Positions 11,191 to 22,909 of a stretch of 64,000 nt of DNA are shown in pieces (the stretch's first letter is position 1; each line of letters starts with the position of its first letter). The translations under genes and the position numbers were made by a program. The notes beneath the pieces are model-generated. The model did not search any database, was not told the DNA's origin, and worked only from the letters and a program-made list of their open reading frames with translations. The DNA comes from Antitrichia curtipendula (lineage: Eukaryota > Streptophyta > Bryopsida > Hypnales > Leucodontaceae), in the NCBI GenBank assembly GCA_951230915.1, contig OX579637.1, positions 21,762,001 to 21,826,000 of the forward strand, written 5' to 3'.

Positions 11191-12057
11191 ATTTCCAAAA
11201 AAAAATAATTTATGAAAAATTTAAAACTCCAAAGTTTCAGGGTGTTGACGAGCGAGGGGGTCTGTTCACCTTGGCCCTCAAAAAGGCAATTCCCACATTT
11301 GATGCTGCTGGAAGAAGTCTAAATTAAATAATTAACCTTCCTGCCTTTACGCCGACATATGCTTGTATGACTTTATTTTATAGAGAACGAATCTACAGAA
11401 ACATGGAGCTAACTAAATTCAGCGGACTTTAGTAATGGCAGCAGCTGTCCGTGTGTTGTTAACCGCGAATAGTATGCATGCATCTAAGTCCAAGTACATG
11501 CCCGCTACTTTATGTATGACGTGCGTGATTTTAAAATTTTTTTACTCTGCTTCCCGCCCTCCCGTCCCCGCCAAGAAGTTATCGGATGTGGCCGACGTCC
11601 GGATTCGGTTGTTGTCTTTCACATTTGCTAGACTCTGCACCTCGGAGCGCAAGTTGTCTTTGATCGTGGGCTGTTGTTTCAACGTTGTTGATGAGAGTCA
11701 TTCAAATATTGTGCATTCAGGGTGTTTGGTTACTCCGACGTTCAGTGCGATCTAAGGCGCTCGGGCTCCAAGTACGTTTTCAACTACTCAGTAGTTCCTT
11801 CGGAGGATTTCCATTCCATCAGTTATTGTCCAGACGAAGAGGATGTAGACTTCCGATCGTGCGCAGGATATGTTTAGTGTAGTAGGTCGATGCTCTTGTT
11901 TTTTGCGTTGATGGTTGTCTGTGAACGCATTAGATCGATTCATAGTTTTGTGAGGCACTGAAGGAGCCTGTGTGAATGTGGTCCCGATTTTATCGCCGTA
12001 AAATGCGGAATGGGAAATCAGTGTCTCTTATCCAATACCTCCGTAAAGCCCGGGAAC
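11191..12057. promoter_or_regulatory. Presumed 5' region of the DUF7869 gene
   Basis: No gene recognised. By position, between the CCCTAAA tract and the palindrome array, it may hold the promoter and a non-coding first exon. No TATA box or start site can be fixed from sequence alone. Confidence 0.3.
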
Positions 12058-12743
12058 ATTCAGGTCGAGGCGACCTGAATGGTGTTCAGCGTAATGTACT
12101 ATATAAGTTCTTCATTTAGTAATTGGCAATCCACTCTTCAGGCCGCCCGATCAAAATACTATGATATCCCATACGGAATAACAAGATAACCTCATCATTT
12201 TAGGTCGGTTCGACCTAAAACAGAGTACACTAGTTCATTGGAAGATTTTCATAAAATATCTCAAAAGTGGTCCATACTGACATTCGTCTCTAACCGTATA
12301 TTCTGCTGTCTAAAATGAGTATTAGGTCGACTCGACCTAAATGCCTTGAACTAGAATAATGGCTGTCACATGTGTTGAAGCATACTTGAAGCACATGAAG
12401 CTGTGTATTTTTCTAAATCAGGATTATAAGTAGTTTTGCTGTGAATGAGTCCTGTGTATCTGAATACTTTGATTTAGGTCGACTCGACCTGATAGTGAAT
12501 CTCATGGAATATACGGATTATGCTTGTCTCTTTATCGAGGGTGTCATAGTCTATTGATTTACTTCGTTGCTGGATGATGACATTCAGGTCGAGTCAACCT
12601 GAGTAAAAACGGTGAAGATGGATAGATTAAATGCTTATCTAGTTCTTCATTATACTGCGTATGCATTGTCATTGTCACAGTTCTGATATTTTCTTTCTCC
12701 GAGGTAGTTGCATATTGTGGACGTTAAGGTCGAGTCGATCTTA
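12058..12743. repeat. Array of family A palindromes, 5' of the DUF7869 gene
   Basis: Six copies occur at 12058-12080, 12198-12220, 12322-12340, 12474-12492, 12583-12602 and 12725-12743, spaced 109-152 bp. Cores are GGTCGANTCGACC or one base off; outer bases alternate between TTTA...TAAA and TTCA...TGAA but always pair. They are the same family as the sites in and above the ParB-like gene. They stop about 90 bp before the first coding exon of the DUF7869 gene. None occurs within coding sequence. Confidence 0.9.
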
Positions 12744-12832
12744 CATTTTTCTTGTAAGCTTTATTTCTTACACTACGTAAACTTTTCTTTGATCATGTTG
12801 ACTTACCACCTATTGTATTGATCTCTGCCCAG

Positions 12833-15724
12833 ATGCGATGGATTCCTCGGCAGACGCAGTGGACATGGTGGAGTCATCGGACGACGAGTACTATCCGCGA
12901 GCTGAGGAATTCTTATTGTCGGAGTCGTCAGACGATGAACTCCAAAATGCGGATGGAGTGAATGCTGATGTCCCAGATTGTGAAGGTCTTCCACGTAGGC
13001 TCTAGAATACTCGGGTTGTGACATGTACAACGAAGTCGGCCTTCTCGTTGGTCAAGGTACATGCCACAGTGTGAACTCTGACCTTGTCTTCGGTGTCAAT
13101 GGTCCTCTTGGAGACACTCATGTAGCAGTGCACATTTCCAAGACATTTTTTGAAGATGACGTGCCAAAAGAACGGGAGTGCTCGCTACTTGCTTGGCCTA
13201 TTCATTTAGTCCATTGCCTTGAGGCCAGTCTACGTAATCATGAGGCTCAAGATAATTTCAATCGCCTCCAAGCGGCTCTCCTAAATCCACCATCTTCAAC
13301 GTCTGCGCGCCCGTATACAAGTACCATCCGAAATCCGCCCCGCGAGACTACTGCACGAACAAAAGAACTACTCACTCAAGATTCCATCAACTTGGTGTCT
13401 AGCAAAATATGTTGTCGGCAGAATTGTGTTCAGCCGTTCCCCAAGGATAAGATACGAGCCTTTCGTGAACGCATGTACCAGAATTCAACCTTCAAGCACA
13501 GAGCCTTTATGAAAACGGAAGTGCACAGACAAACCCATCTTGACCAACGTGGAAGAAGAATGGTAACAATTGAAGAGATACCGGTGTGCATGCGAGCATG
13601 GATGCATATTTCAGGGGTCCCGGAATCCACCTTCTTCCGCTACCAAACGTACATGAAGGTCGGACGGGAAGCAATGGAGCACGGCAACAAAGGATTGGTG
13701 AAGCCAAGAAAGCACACTCAACAAGCTACTGCAACATTGAAGTGCATCCTAGAGAAAGAGGCGGATCACATGCCACATCGTACGAAGACACTGAAGTCGG
13801 GGGAAAAGGTTGTATCCATGATTCTCCCCTCCACCTTCCAATGGAAGGGCAAAATGAAAGAACTCAATGAAGCGAATGCTGCTTTTGGATTGAAGGAGGT
13901 CTCAATTCAAACTTGAGCAAAATTAGATGTTCAGCGTTTCCAGAGTATGAGGTGAAGAAATCAGGGGACAATTTTGCACGGTGCGCTACTTGTGACAAAT
14001 TGCAAGAGCTTAGGAGGCGTGCTCTTGCTGGGTCTGTCACTGCTTTGAAGTGGTCGCGGAGGTTGGACAAACATCTAGCAATTGCTCGTGCTCATCGAGA
14101 GCTATACTATGCAAATCGCCACCGATCACTTACTTCACCTCATGAGTGCCTCACAATCATGCATGACAAAATGGACCACGCGAAAACAGCTTGTCCAGTC
14201 TTCTCCCACAAGAGTAAAGATGTTGATGGTCTCATGAAGTTGCCTGTGTCTGTCACGGGCATGATTGCGCATGGTCATGGAGATGTACGTTATGCACATT
14301 ATGGCTTGGATCTATTCCCAAAAGATTCAAACTACACCATTGGCTCCATGGCAAAGTTGTTGCGAGATTTGGAGTTGCCTCCCAAGTCTTCTTCCCGGCA
14401 GTTGCTTGTGGGTTTGGGGTCCACCAATTTGTTTCGTGTAGTGTTGAAGGGAGCTGAGATGTGCGAAAATTCACTTCCTTCTCCACCAATCAACTTAGTT
14501 CCAGCAATGCCTTTGCCCCCTATTCTCAATGTGCAAATGGACAATGCCACAGGTAACAACAAGAATAGATACGTTTTCTGTTTTTGGTCTCTACTTGTTG
14601 CGAATAAGATCTTTCGAGAAGTGTATGTGAACTTCATGATTGTGGGTCATACGCACGATGATATTGATGCGTTGTTTGGAAGATGGAGCATGCTCTTGAA
14701 GAAGGAGAACTTCCCAACAATCCCGGCCCTCATGAAGTCCTTCATGGATGTAGAGTCCATTCCTACTATCCCTCATCTCATAGAAGAGGTGCCCGATTTC
14801 AAGGGTTTCATTGCTGGTAAATGGATGGACGGCGATGAGATTCTCATAAGACACACAAGACCACAACAAGTGAAGTTCTATCTAGATTCGACGGGTTGTC
14901 CAGTCATGAAGTACAAATTGAAGTGTACGGATGAAGATTGGTTGGGCAAGGATGGAGGAGGCATTAAATTGTGGAAAGAAGATGCTGAAGGGCGAAGTCA
15001 ATGGCCGCGCGGTGTACCGTTGTCGGTTCCACAAAAGGCAATGAAAGGCGTGGAAGACATTGTGAAAGGTGTGTCTGGATTCGTGAAGTACTGGGAGAAT
15101 CTATGCAATGCAGACATCACTGGAGAATGTCGGAGACGGTACGAGCCAGTGGTGCGCTATTGGTATGGTGTTAAGATTGCTCTGCAGGAGCCACTACCAT
15201 TGTCCACTGTTTTGAAAGACGGGTTCTGGCCAACTACTCAGGTACAAGCAACAGAAGCAGATCAATTAGACGAAGATGGCGAGGACCTTGAAGAATATGG
15301 TGTGGATGACGCTTATGTTGGGCCTTTGAGGGATCGCCTGCAACCATCCTTCAGGGTGGCGCGAGATCTCTACGAAGGGTATTTTGTTGCAGTTCGACCT
15401 GCGGATGGTGAAAGTCAACCAGTTTGGATTGCGAGGGCGTTGTCCGATCCGAACTGTAATCCTGAGAAGCCGAATTGCGTGCTCATTCAATACTTTTGTC
15501 CGACATCAAGGAATCAGGATGTTCGAGATTTCTATACAGGATGGGACAGCGAAAGAGGTCTACGTTGGAAGGTTGATGAAACCGAACCACCTCTTTGGGA
15601 GGAAACAAACGCTTTGATGACAGCATGGAAGTCCCAGAACAGAAGAGATACTCGCAAGTGTAGGATCAAGATTCCTACAGCTCAAATTGAAGTCATCAAC
15701 CAAAGCTTCGCTTTATATACTTGA
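12833..15724 (+). pseudogene. DUF7869-type gene, nearly intact, two frame breaks (copy 1)
   Basis: A splice acceptor (CTCTGCCCAG) ends at 12832 and an ATG lies at 12838. The first segment (12838-13002) encodes an acidic Ser/Asp-rich N-terminus. The frame then shifts near 12997 to the long frame 13023-13916, or a very short intron ends at 12998. A second shift at 13911-13916 leads into 13913-15724. Joined, this gives about 960 residues. The first long frame has a Cys cluster (CCRQNC) and a V-C-x2-A-W helical segment. The second starts with a CATC knuckle and holds the core: MDNATGNNKNR near residue 208 and VGHTHDDIDALF near 244, with a WM(D)G segment after. This pattern is that of DUF7869 proteins, multicopy in non-seed plants and some animals. 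Conserved D and DxID residues suggest an RNase H-like, transposase-type fold (inference). No stop interrupts the 603-codon segment. Confidence 0.75.
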
Positions 15725-16396
15725 CATTTCTGGAATATTACCCTCGAATTAGTTATAGTATGCTAACTTCATATATTGGATATTTACTATTTTTTTGTCT
15801 TCAATTTTATTTATATATACCTACTATTACGTGTTTCCACATTCTCTTCTTTGGATATGTTATATTATTTTACTTGCTTAATGTATGTCCAAAATGGATT
15901 TAGAAATGTAATGCGATTGAGAAAAAGGGCAGTGGGTATAACCAATCTTTAGTTTGTTGACGTGTGAAGCACTTGTCACAATTTTGGATAGGGGGCCCGT
16001 TGGTTGTTACAACTTTCCTGCCTGCAAAGCTCACTTAGTAGTACCAAGTCATGTATCACTTTCAGTCACTCATACGATTTCAGCGGGAATCGAATTCGGA
16101 CTTCCTCAAGGAGATGAATAGCTTCTCACAACCAAACGTTCAGCTCATGACTTGGTGTTCAACAATGGTTTTAGAATTCATTTATCTGATCTTAAACAAT
16201 AGTATAACCCAAACCTGATTGTATTTGGTGACAAAACTCTCATTTTAATGGAAATTACAATGTTGCAACTAATAAATGTCGTGATTCTCAACCTGAATTG
16301 CATACATTTAATATTTGGATTTTGAACATCTAAATGGACAATATTATTTTGAGAGGTTCCCACACTCTCAAAATAATGAATATAACGTTTATGTAG
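15725..16396. other. Intergenic stretch between DUF7869 copies 1 and 2
   Basis: No gene. A 12-bp-arm inverted repeat lies at 16343-16377 (ATTATTTTGAGA and its complement, 11-bp loop), just upstream of the surviving part of copy 2. Confidence 0.4.
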
Positions 16397-18235
16397 CTCA
16401 ATGCGGACTACGGACTTCCTCCTGTCAATCAGTCCACTATCAGTAGACTTAGGAAGGAGCACTTCAACAATGTTTATATTAAGCCTGTTGGAAGTTCGTT
16501 TGCAAAGTGTAGCACATGCGACCAGCTTCAACAATTTCTTCTGAAATCACCAAAGGGGTGCCCTCAGTATGTGGAGTTCATGAAGCAATGCACTGAACAT
16601 CTCAATCACCAAGCTTCTTGCCGTCGACTGTATGCGTCTTGGCGTGAGGAATCCAAACAAAATCCTCAGGAGATATAGTGTATAATTCACAATAAGATGG
16701 ATACAGCCAAGACGGCTTTACCAAGAATGCGGGTGACCACGAAGGCCACGGCGGGGTTGGGACAACTTCCATTTAGCGTTACTGGTATGGTAACCCATGG
16801 TCATGCTGATGGGGCTTATGCCCATTATGCTTCGTCTTGCTGGCCAAGAGATTCCAACTTTACAATTTCGTCTCTGGCCAGACTGTTGTGCCGGTTGGAG
16901 GGTCCACCGATTTGAGAGACAAGCAACTTGTTCCCGTATCCGCCGGCTAATCCGATGTTTGAGGCTCTTTTGAGGGGGAAGTCTAGATGTTTGGACAGCT
17001 TAACCCTTGTTGAACTAGGAGCTCGGGTCGGCTCCACTCCTCTTCCCCAAAATTTGTATCTTCAGCTTGACAACTCTGCTAAAGATAACAAGAACCAGTA
17101 CCTCATGGCGTTCTTGTCCCTGTTGAATGCACAAGGTGTCTTTAAAAAAATTCAAGTTGGTTTTCTATTTGTGGGACACACTCATGAAGACATCGATGCG
17201 TATTTCAGCCATCTCTCGAAGGCCTTGAAGAGCAAAAACACTTTTGTTGTTGCGGACCTCATGAAGGCATTCATGCAATCTCAAGAACTGTCATTTATGT
17301 CGGAGTTCATACAAGAAGTGGGGGACTTCAAGTTGTTCATAAAGGGTTACTAGAGCAATGGCTCTGCTAGACTAATTGGACTAGGGGAGATGCATCTTTT
17401 CAAGTTCTACGTAGATAGTGATGGAGTCCCAGTCATAAAATATAAGAAGTCAACAGTGGACTCGAAGTGGCTACCGTCTGATAAGCCGTCAACCCGCCTT
17501 TGGAAGCGAGACCGCAATGGTCGGCCAATGCTCCCTCATGGGTTTCCAAAGCCTGTTCCATCCAAGCCAATGTGGGGCAGTGAGGTTCCTAAATCAACAG
17601 GAAATCAAGAGAAGGCTAAGGAAATGGCACGAAAGGCAACCGTGAATAAGGGATTCATGCTAATAGGCCTAGAGAAGTACATTCAGTATTGGTAGAACGG
17701 AATGTCCAAATGCGACGGATTTGCGACGGCATTTGGTCCATACGTGGAATATTGGAAGCGCGTGATGATTGAGTTGAAGGAACCACTACTTGAATGTGCT
17801 GTTGAATTAGTGGAGGGTTTCTGGCCGAAGCACGACTGGAGGGTGCCTCGCACTGAAGGACCTCTCGCGAGGTCCACTGGGAATCCCTTCGACGAGATTT
17901 TGGAGGAGGAGGATCCCAAACCGTACTGTAGCCCTGCAAATGAAGCGCCTCTGGAAAGCTTCAATCCCTGGCTTGACATACGCCCAGGGTCATGGGTGCT
18001 TCGGAGACCCGAAAACCCAGCATTCTGTGTTGTATGGCAAGGAAGAGCACTATCTGCCGTATGCAAAGTCAATGGAGATGCAAATAACGGGAAGTTCTTG
18101 ATACAGTATTGGCGACCGGATAACTCAGAGAGTACCATGGAATTGAGGTACTGGAATTGCTGGGAAGGTAAGTGGGTTGTTGAGAGAAGGGCCCTATCCC
18201 AGTACGGAAATTCAAATGTTAGTAGAATAGACTAG
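16397..18235 (+). pseudogene. DUF7869-type gene, decayed and 5'-truncated (copy 2)
   Basis: One reading frame runs from about 16403 to 18235 with four in-frame stops (16676-16678, 16913-16915, 17351-17353, 17693-17695) and no frameshift. It aligns with copy 1 from its CATC-knuckle segment (here CSTCDQLQ) through LDNSAKDNKNQ, VGHTHEDIDAYF and the C-terminal W-rich segment. The counterpart of copy 1's first 350 residues is absent upstream of an in-frame TAG at 16394. The stop at 17351 falls at the Trp of the copy 1 KWMDG segment, so a TGG to TAG change is likely. Key acidic residues (LDN and HEDID) are kept. It follows copy 1 in the same orientation but is far too diverged to be a recent tandem duplicate. 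Confidence 0.75.
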
Positions 18236-18239
18236 AACC

Positions 18240-19570
18240 GGATTAGAATAGAGTAGAAATTTTCATTTCTGATGTAAGAATAGGCAATATGGAACAGATA
18301 GAGAGTAAGTTTAGAATAAGTAATTTCTGGATCATTAGAATTGTTATAAACGTTAAAGTCCAATAACAGGACGGATCCGGATTCCGAAAATGTTCCGAAA
18401 TTTTAGTAGTTTCCGGAAGTAGTTGAGATCCGGAATTTTAGGTATTTCCGGAATTTTAGGAAGTTCCGGAATTTTAGGGTTGCCGTAGTTCCGGACTTTT
18501 CGGTTGTCAACGGCTTTCCGTTTTATCCGCAATGGTTATTAGGACTGTTGGCCGGATTTGTAGTTGGCTGTTGGCCGGGTTTTGTGGGGGCCGTTAGGCC
18601 GCTTTTTGGTTGTTTTTAAGGGCAGGCCGGCTTGTTGGCCTGTCATTCTTTTCCTTGTCATTTAATCTGAGCATTCAGGAGATCACCTTGGAGATCATTC
18701 TCTTGCGTATCGCGTCTATGGTTACTTGTGTGCTGGTGTATAAGTGAAAGTGTGCAAGGGAGGAATCCGGATTCTTTGTTATCCGGATTAGGCTAAGTGT
18801 GTTGTGCAGAAGAGTTTTAGATTTGCAAGTGAGGAGTTGTGTGTAGTGCCTTTAATTTGCCGGAACGGTGATCCGGTGGAAGCCCAGAAGGGGTGTGGGT
18901 GCGAGTCCGGAAGTCCAAAGAGGATTCCGTGCGGAGATAAGCAACCGCCAGAGGAATATTTCCACCCATCAGAAGGTCTGCCAACCTCAGGAGCGGTCAA
19001 TAGCTAGGAAGTCAGCCCTTAATTCCGGAAAGTCAGAGATCTGTCGTTGTAGTAAGGAGGACCTAACGTGTCCCTGCATGACCAACTTTCCGGATTTATA
19101 ATCCGGAAGTTGTGAGGGAGCCACCCCCTTTGCTTAGCCAATCATTTCTTGGGTTGTGTTTTGGTGTCATTGAGGATAGATTATGTGAGGATTAAGAGTG
19201 GTGAAGTCCCTACCCCTCAAAAGACCAACAGTGGACCCCCTGAAGGTAAAACAAAGGTATATAAAACCGTTGAGTTGAGTAGTGGAATCTGGATACCGAG
19301 TAAATCCGGAAACTATTTTGGAATCCGGAAAGTGCTTGCATCCGGAAACTATTTTGGAATCCGGAAAGTGCTTGCATCCGGAAACAAGTAGAAAGTTGGA
19401 ACCAAAATCCAGAAGAGGACGGATCCGGATTAGAATCCGAAAAATACTAGTTTCCGGAAGATAGCAATAGATTATGCGGATTGCTTGGGGTGTTTTGGAA
19501 GTGATCCGGATACCCAAAACTTGCAGCAACATACTAGAATTCCCTGGAACGATAACTTGTGTCATCTTAC
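18240..19570 (+). repeat. TCCGGA-rich dispersed repeat, possible LTR or retroelement remnant
   Basis: The block contains more than twenty TCCGGA or CCGGAA words. It shares ordered segments with the reverse complement of 63110-63950. For example, a GTCCCT...GGACCCCCTGAAGGTAAAAC stretch at 19207-19254 matches 63300-63355, and TTCCGTGCGGAG at 18926 matches near 63640. I recognise no coding domain. An LTR is plausible because no open frame is conserved and both copies are of kilobase scale, but I could not delimit TG...CA ends. Confidence 0.6.
19312..19390 (+). repeat. 36-bp tandem duplication within the TCCGGA-rich repeat
   Basis: The unit GGAAACTATTTTGGAATCC followed by GGAAAGTGCTTGCATCC occurs twice exactly, then a third time in part. 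Confidence 0.9.
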
Positions 19571-19784
19571 CAAATTTTTGTGTTAAAGATACTTACACGC
19601 TAGCTACGCGTGCGACAGGCCCTGGAATGGGTGGATGCTACTTGTGTTGTGTATTCAAACTGGTCTAAGATAGTAGATCTGAAGTCACGGACAATTCCAA
19701 AGAAGAATAGGGAGGCTGCCTTAGTAAATTTGAATCGGGCAAACGAGGTTGACGCTTGATGGACTCCCCTGTTCGGATCTTCCC

Positions 19785-21086
19785 GATCATCGGGAGATCT
19801 TCTGATCCTTTCTGCAGGCCATGCCGCCATCGTGAGATCTCTTGATGAAATCTCCAACCACTTAGCACAGTCAAGAGCTGTACTTCTGTGTTTGAGTATG
19901 ACTGCTTGTAGACACCATTTTCTTGCAGCTGTTGCTTGTGACATGTAATACCGTATGTCGGCATAATGAAAACCTCTATTTCGGTATGCTGCGGTTTAAT
20001 CTCTTCATGCAATTTAGGATAATTTTGCTCATACCTGAAGTGTGGCTTTGACTTTCTTTGATGTGTTGCATTGGATGTGGTTCATGTTTGTATCAGATTG
20101 AAAGTGCAATGCTTGGATTATGCGTGCTTCAGTATTAATCTGTATCTGCAATTTATTTCCCCTCACATTTAGTGAACGAGGGAATTCTGCTTTCATGGAT
20201 TTCTTGATCTTTAGTTTCAAGAAGTAGGCAACCAAGTAGAGACTATTTCTCGTAGTGAGAGAGACTCCATGTTCCTTTCATCCAATCTGTTACTATTTCT
20301 GATGGAACAATATACTTGCCATTATTCATCTGGAGTCAGATTGGCAATGTCTTAGTCTCTACACACTCCTCTATTTGCCTTCCTACAAATTTCATCGGGG
20401 GATCTCCTGATGTACCACTGGAGGTCAGCCATGATGTAAATTTGCTGCGAAAGGGATTCCAACTACAAACGCAGTCGTGGACCTCCGCATGAATGAGTGG
20501 TTAATAATATACAGTGAGTGCTGGCATTTAATCGCAAACCATCACTTTGTTATAGATGATTACATTGCTTGACGATTTTAGTACTCTATCAGGGGATCTC
20601 ATGTTGAAATCATGACGGCGGGCGTTTTCCCTAAGAGGAAATCCTCAATTGATAATTATGTAATCATCTCCTACTCTTTGAGACAATCTCTTACATCATA
20701 TCTTCTTCTGAATCATATACTATTTTGGAGGACTGTAAGTATAGCACTCGCATTGTACCACAAGAGCTAAGATAGGGATTCATATTGGGGATGGGAGCTA
20801 TATTTGCTTCAAGCACTTTTCATCGGGAAATCTCTCGATACGTTTCGGGACGTCGTTCTACTGCTAATGGGATGCTCAAATATTGGATACCTTGGTTGGA
20901 TGTCCCCCAATCCACTAGTGCAAACTTCTGCACAGTAATTATCGAGCAATGTCTGAAGAATTCGAGTCATTTCCATACAGACAAAGTAGTTCATGCAATA
21001 GTAACGACTGCAAAACTTGATGCATGCAAAACCATCATACATGGGGAAATCTCTTGATACAGAGGAAAACATCGGGGGATTTTGCC
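19785..21086. repeat. Array of family B palindromes
   Basis: Sites occur at 19785-19807, 19828-19847, 20393-20412, 20588-20606, 20821-20840, 21040-21059 and a half-site at 21070-21086. All approximate the perfect palindrome CATCAGGAGATCTCCTGATG; the copy at 20393 matches 19 of 20 bases and the one at 19828 matches 18. The intervening DNA is unrelated. The design is the same as the family A array, but the sequence is different. The possible exon 20041-20235 on the minus strand (basic peptide, donor CTTCAG/GTATGA) lies between sites, which would again place the palindromes in non-coding DNA. I cannot identify that peptide. Confidence 0.75.
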
Positions 21087-21089
21087 ACT

Positions 21090-22900
21090 TCCTTAATTCT
21101 GGACTACCCTCAGTCCAAAAGTAGTTAAATAGGGCATTGCTAGAATATTTTTCAACTCTTCCATATATGCCTCAAGACTAGTGCCTCTAGAGTTTGATCT
21201 ACCTCCTTAAGTAGCTTGTAGAGTGAATGATTGAAGTCTTAGCTCCAAGTTCTTCATCCAATATTTGTCATTTGTATAACTAACTTGGCTATAAGGAGCA
21301 TATTAAGTGAATTTTGGAGGTGTACCTCTACCTTGTGCCTTCTTTTGTTGTCCCTTGTTTGTTATGGTTGTACTAGCTTTGCTGGTAGTTGGTTGCCCAC
21401 CATTCCTATCCTTAGATGATGTATTTGTAAAACAATTTTCTGTTTGTGGCCTAACAATTTGTAGTTCCAATACCGCATATGAGGGGTGGCTATTACCTCC
21501 ATTCCAATTGCCGTAGAAATTTGCTTGGAGGCTTTGGGAGTCCCTTGGCTTTTGCTTAAGCCACCAACAACAGCCTTGATTTGGCTTGTTGTTGAAGTCA
21601 TGATGGATGACAATCTCCTAGCTTTTTCAACACATAGCTCTCAATCCAATTGTTCTACAATAGTAAAGGCCTAAACCAAAGTAGCTCGACTTCTATATAC
21701 CAGCAACATATGAGGGTGTCCCATGTCATGAATCTTTTTGTTTTGTTTTTTCATGTAAAACCAATTGTTTTGTTGTTGTTTTTCATGTAAAACCAGTTGT
21801 TTTCTTTTGTTTTTTCAAGTGGTAGGGCTAGCTCCTCTTTACCCTCTTCTCCACAAACATAAATCACCTCCAAAGTGTTGTAATATGGGTACGTGTTTGT
21901 ACCATAAACAAACTTCAAATGTTGAATCTTCTATACTACCGTCGAACTACTCCCCATTGGCCTATCCATGTTGGGATAAGAAAACCCCAAGATATGGGAT
22001 AGATGGAATTCATAGCAAACCATGAGATACTGTTGGTGAAAATGGATTTTGAATTTCAAAATCACAATCTATTGGTCATTACTCCAACCTCACTATAAAA
22101 ACAAACAAGTTATGACCATGTGGATTACAACTTCAAGTTTTGTCAACACAACAAAAAATGGGGCTGAGTAATGGTGTGACTTATGCCACCCATAACAACA
22201 ATGATTATAAAGTATAATTAAAAGTCTCCAAAATAGGCTAAGGCACCTAGATTACAGTAGATCAACTAGAATCTTTCTAAACCCCTCTAAATGGCTTTCT
22301 TCTATACTTCCCAAACTAAAGCCAACCCCTTATATAGAAAATAATTACCACAATTTTTTTTTTAAATTGTGATAATTTTCAAAAACAACTCGAAAATTAT
22401 TCTAGTAATTATTTTGGTACCTTTCAAAATTACAACAATAATTGTTCCAATAACTTCTAGTATTTCTTTAATAATTATTTTATAACTTCTAAAATTATTC
22501 TAATAATTATTTTTGTAATTTTTAAGAATTACCTTGATATTTGATCTAATAAATAGTCTAGTAACTTCTAAACGTCAAATGGTCTTTGTCTTTCTCATTT
22601 TGCCAATCTATCAATGCTTGCAAAATATCAACAACATCTCACAAAAACAACTGTCAAAACTCTATTTCAACTTCTAAACTTCCAAATATCATAAGTTCTT
22701 CAATTATTAGCAATTCTGGGAAATTTTGCAATTTTTGGAATGCTATAACAATTTTTAGTGTTTAGAGCACTAAATATGCACTCTAATGTCCTTCAAATAC
22801 CAAATTAGCACTTTGGGATGTTTAGAACAGGCGACCAGCATACACAAGGGTTTCAACTATTCTACTCAAACTTTCATATTATTCTCAATTTCCATTGGAA
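21090..22900. other. AT-rich stretch without recognisable gene
   Basis: A poly-A/T hairpin at 22345-22380 (AATTACCACAATTT paired with AAATTGTGATAATT) and ATAATTATTTT-rich low-complexity DNA to 22560. Short frames have no motif. Confidence 0.4.
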
Positions 22901-22909
22901 TTGCACAAA

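Noticed and set aside
12803..13030. Minus-strand frame over the start of DUF7869 copy 1
   Set aside because: Antisense to the acidic N-terminal exon and without its own signals.
1..15724. Endogenised giant virus or Polinton segment
   Set aside because: No capsid, polymerase, packaging ATPase or integrase; genes are spliced and the companions are transposon-like.
16343..16377. A fourth palindrome family upstream of DUF7869 copy 2
   Set aside because: Only one such hairpin is present, with a longer 11-bp loop, so there is no array to support it.
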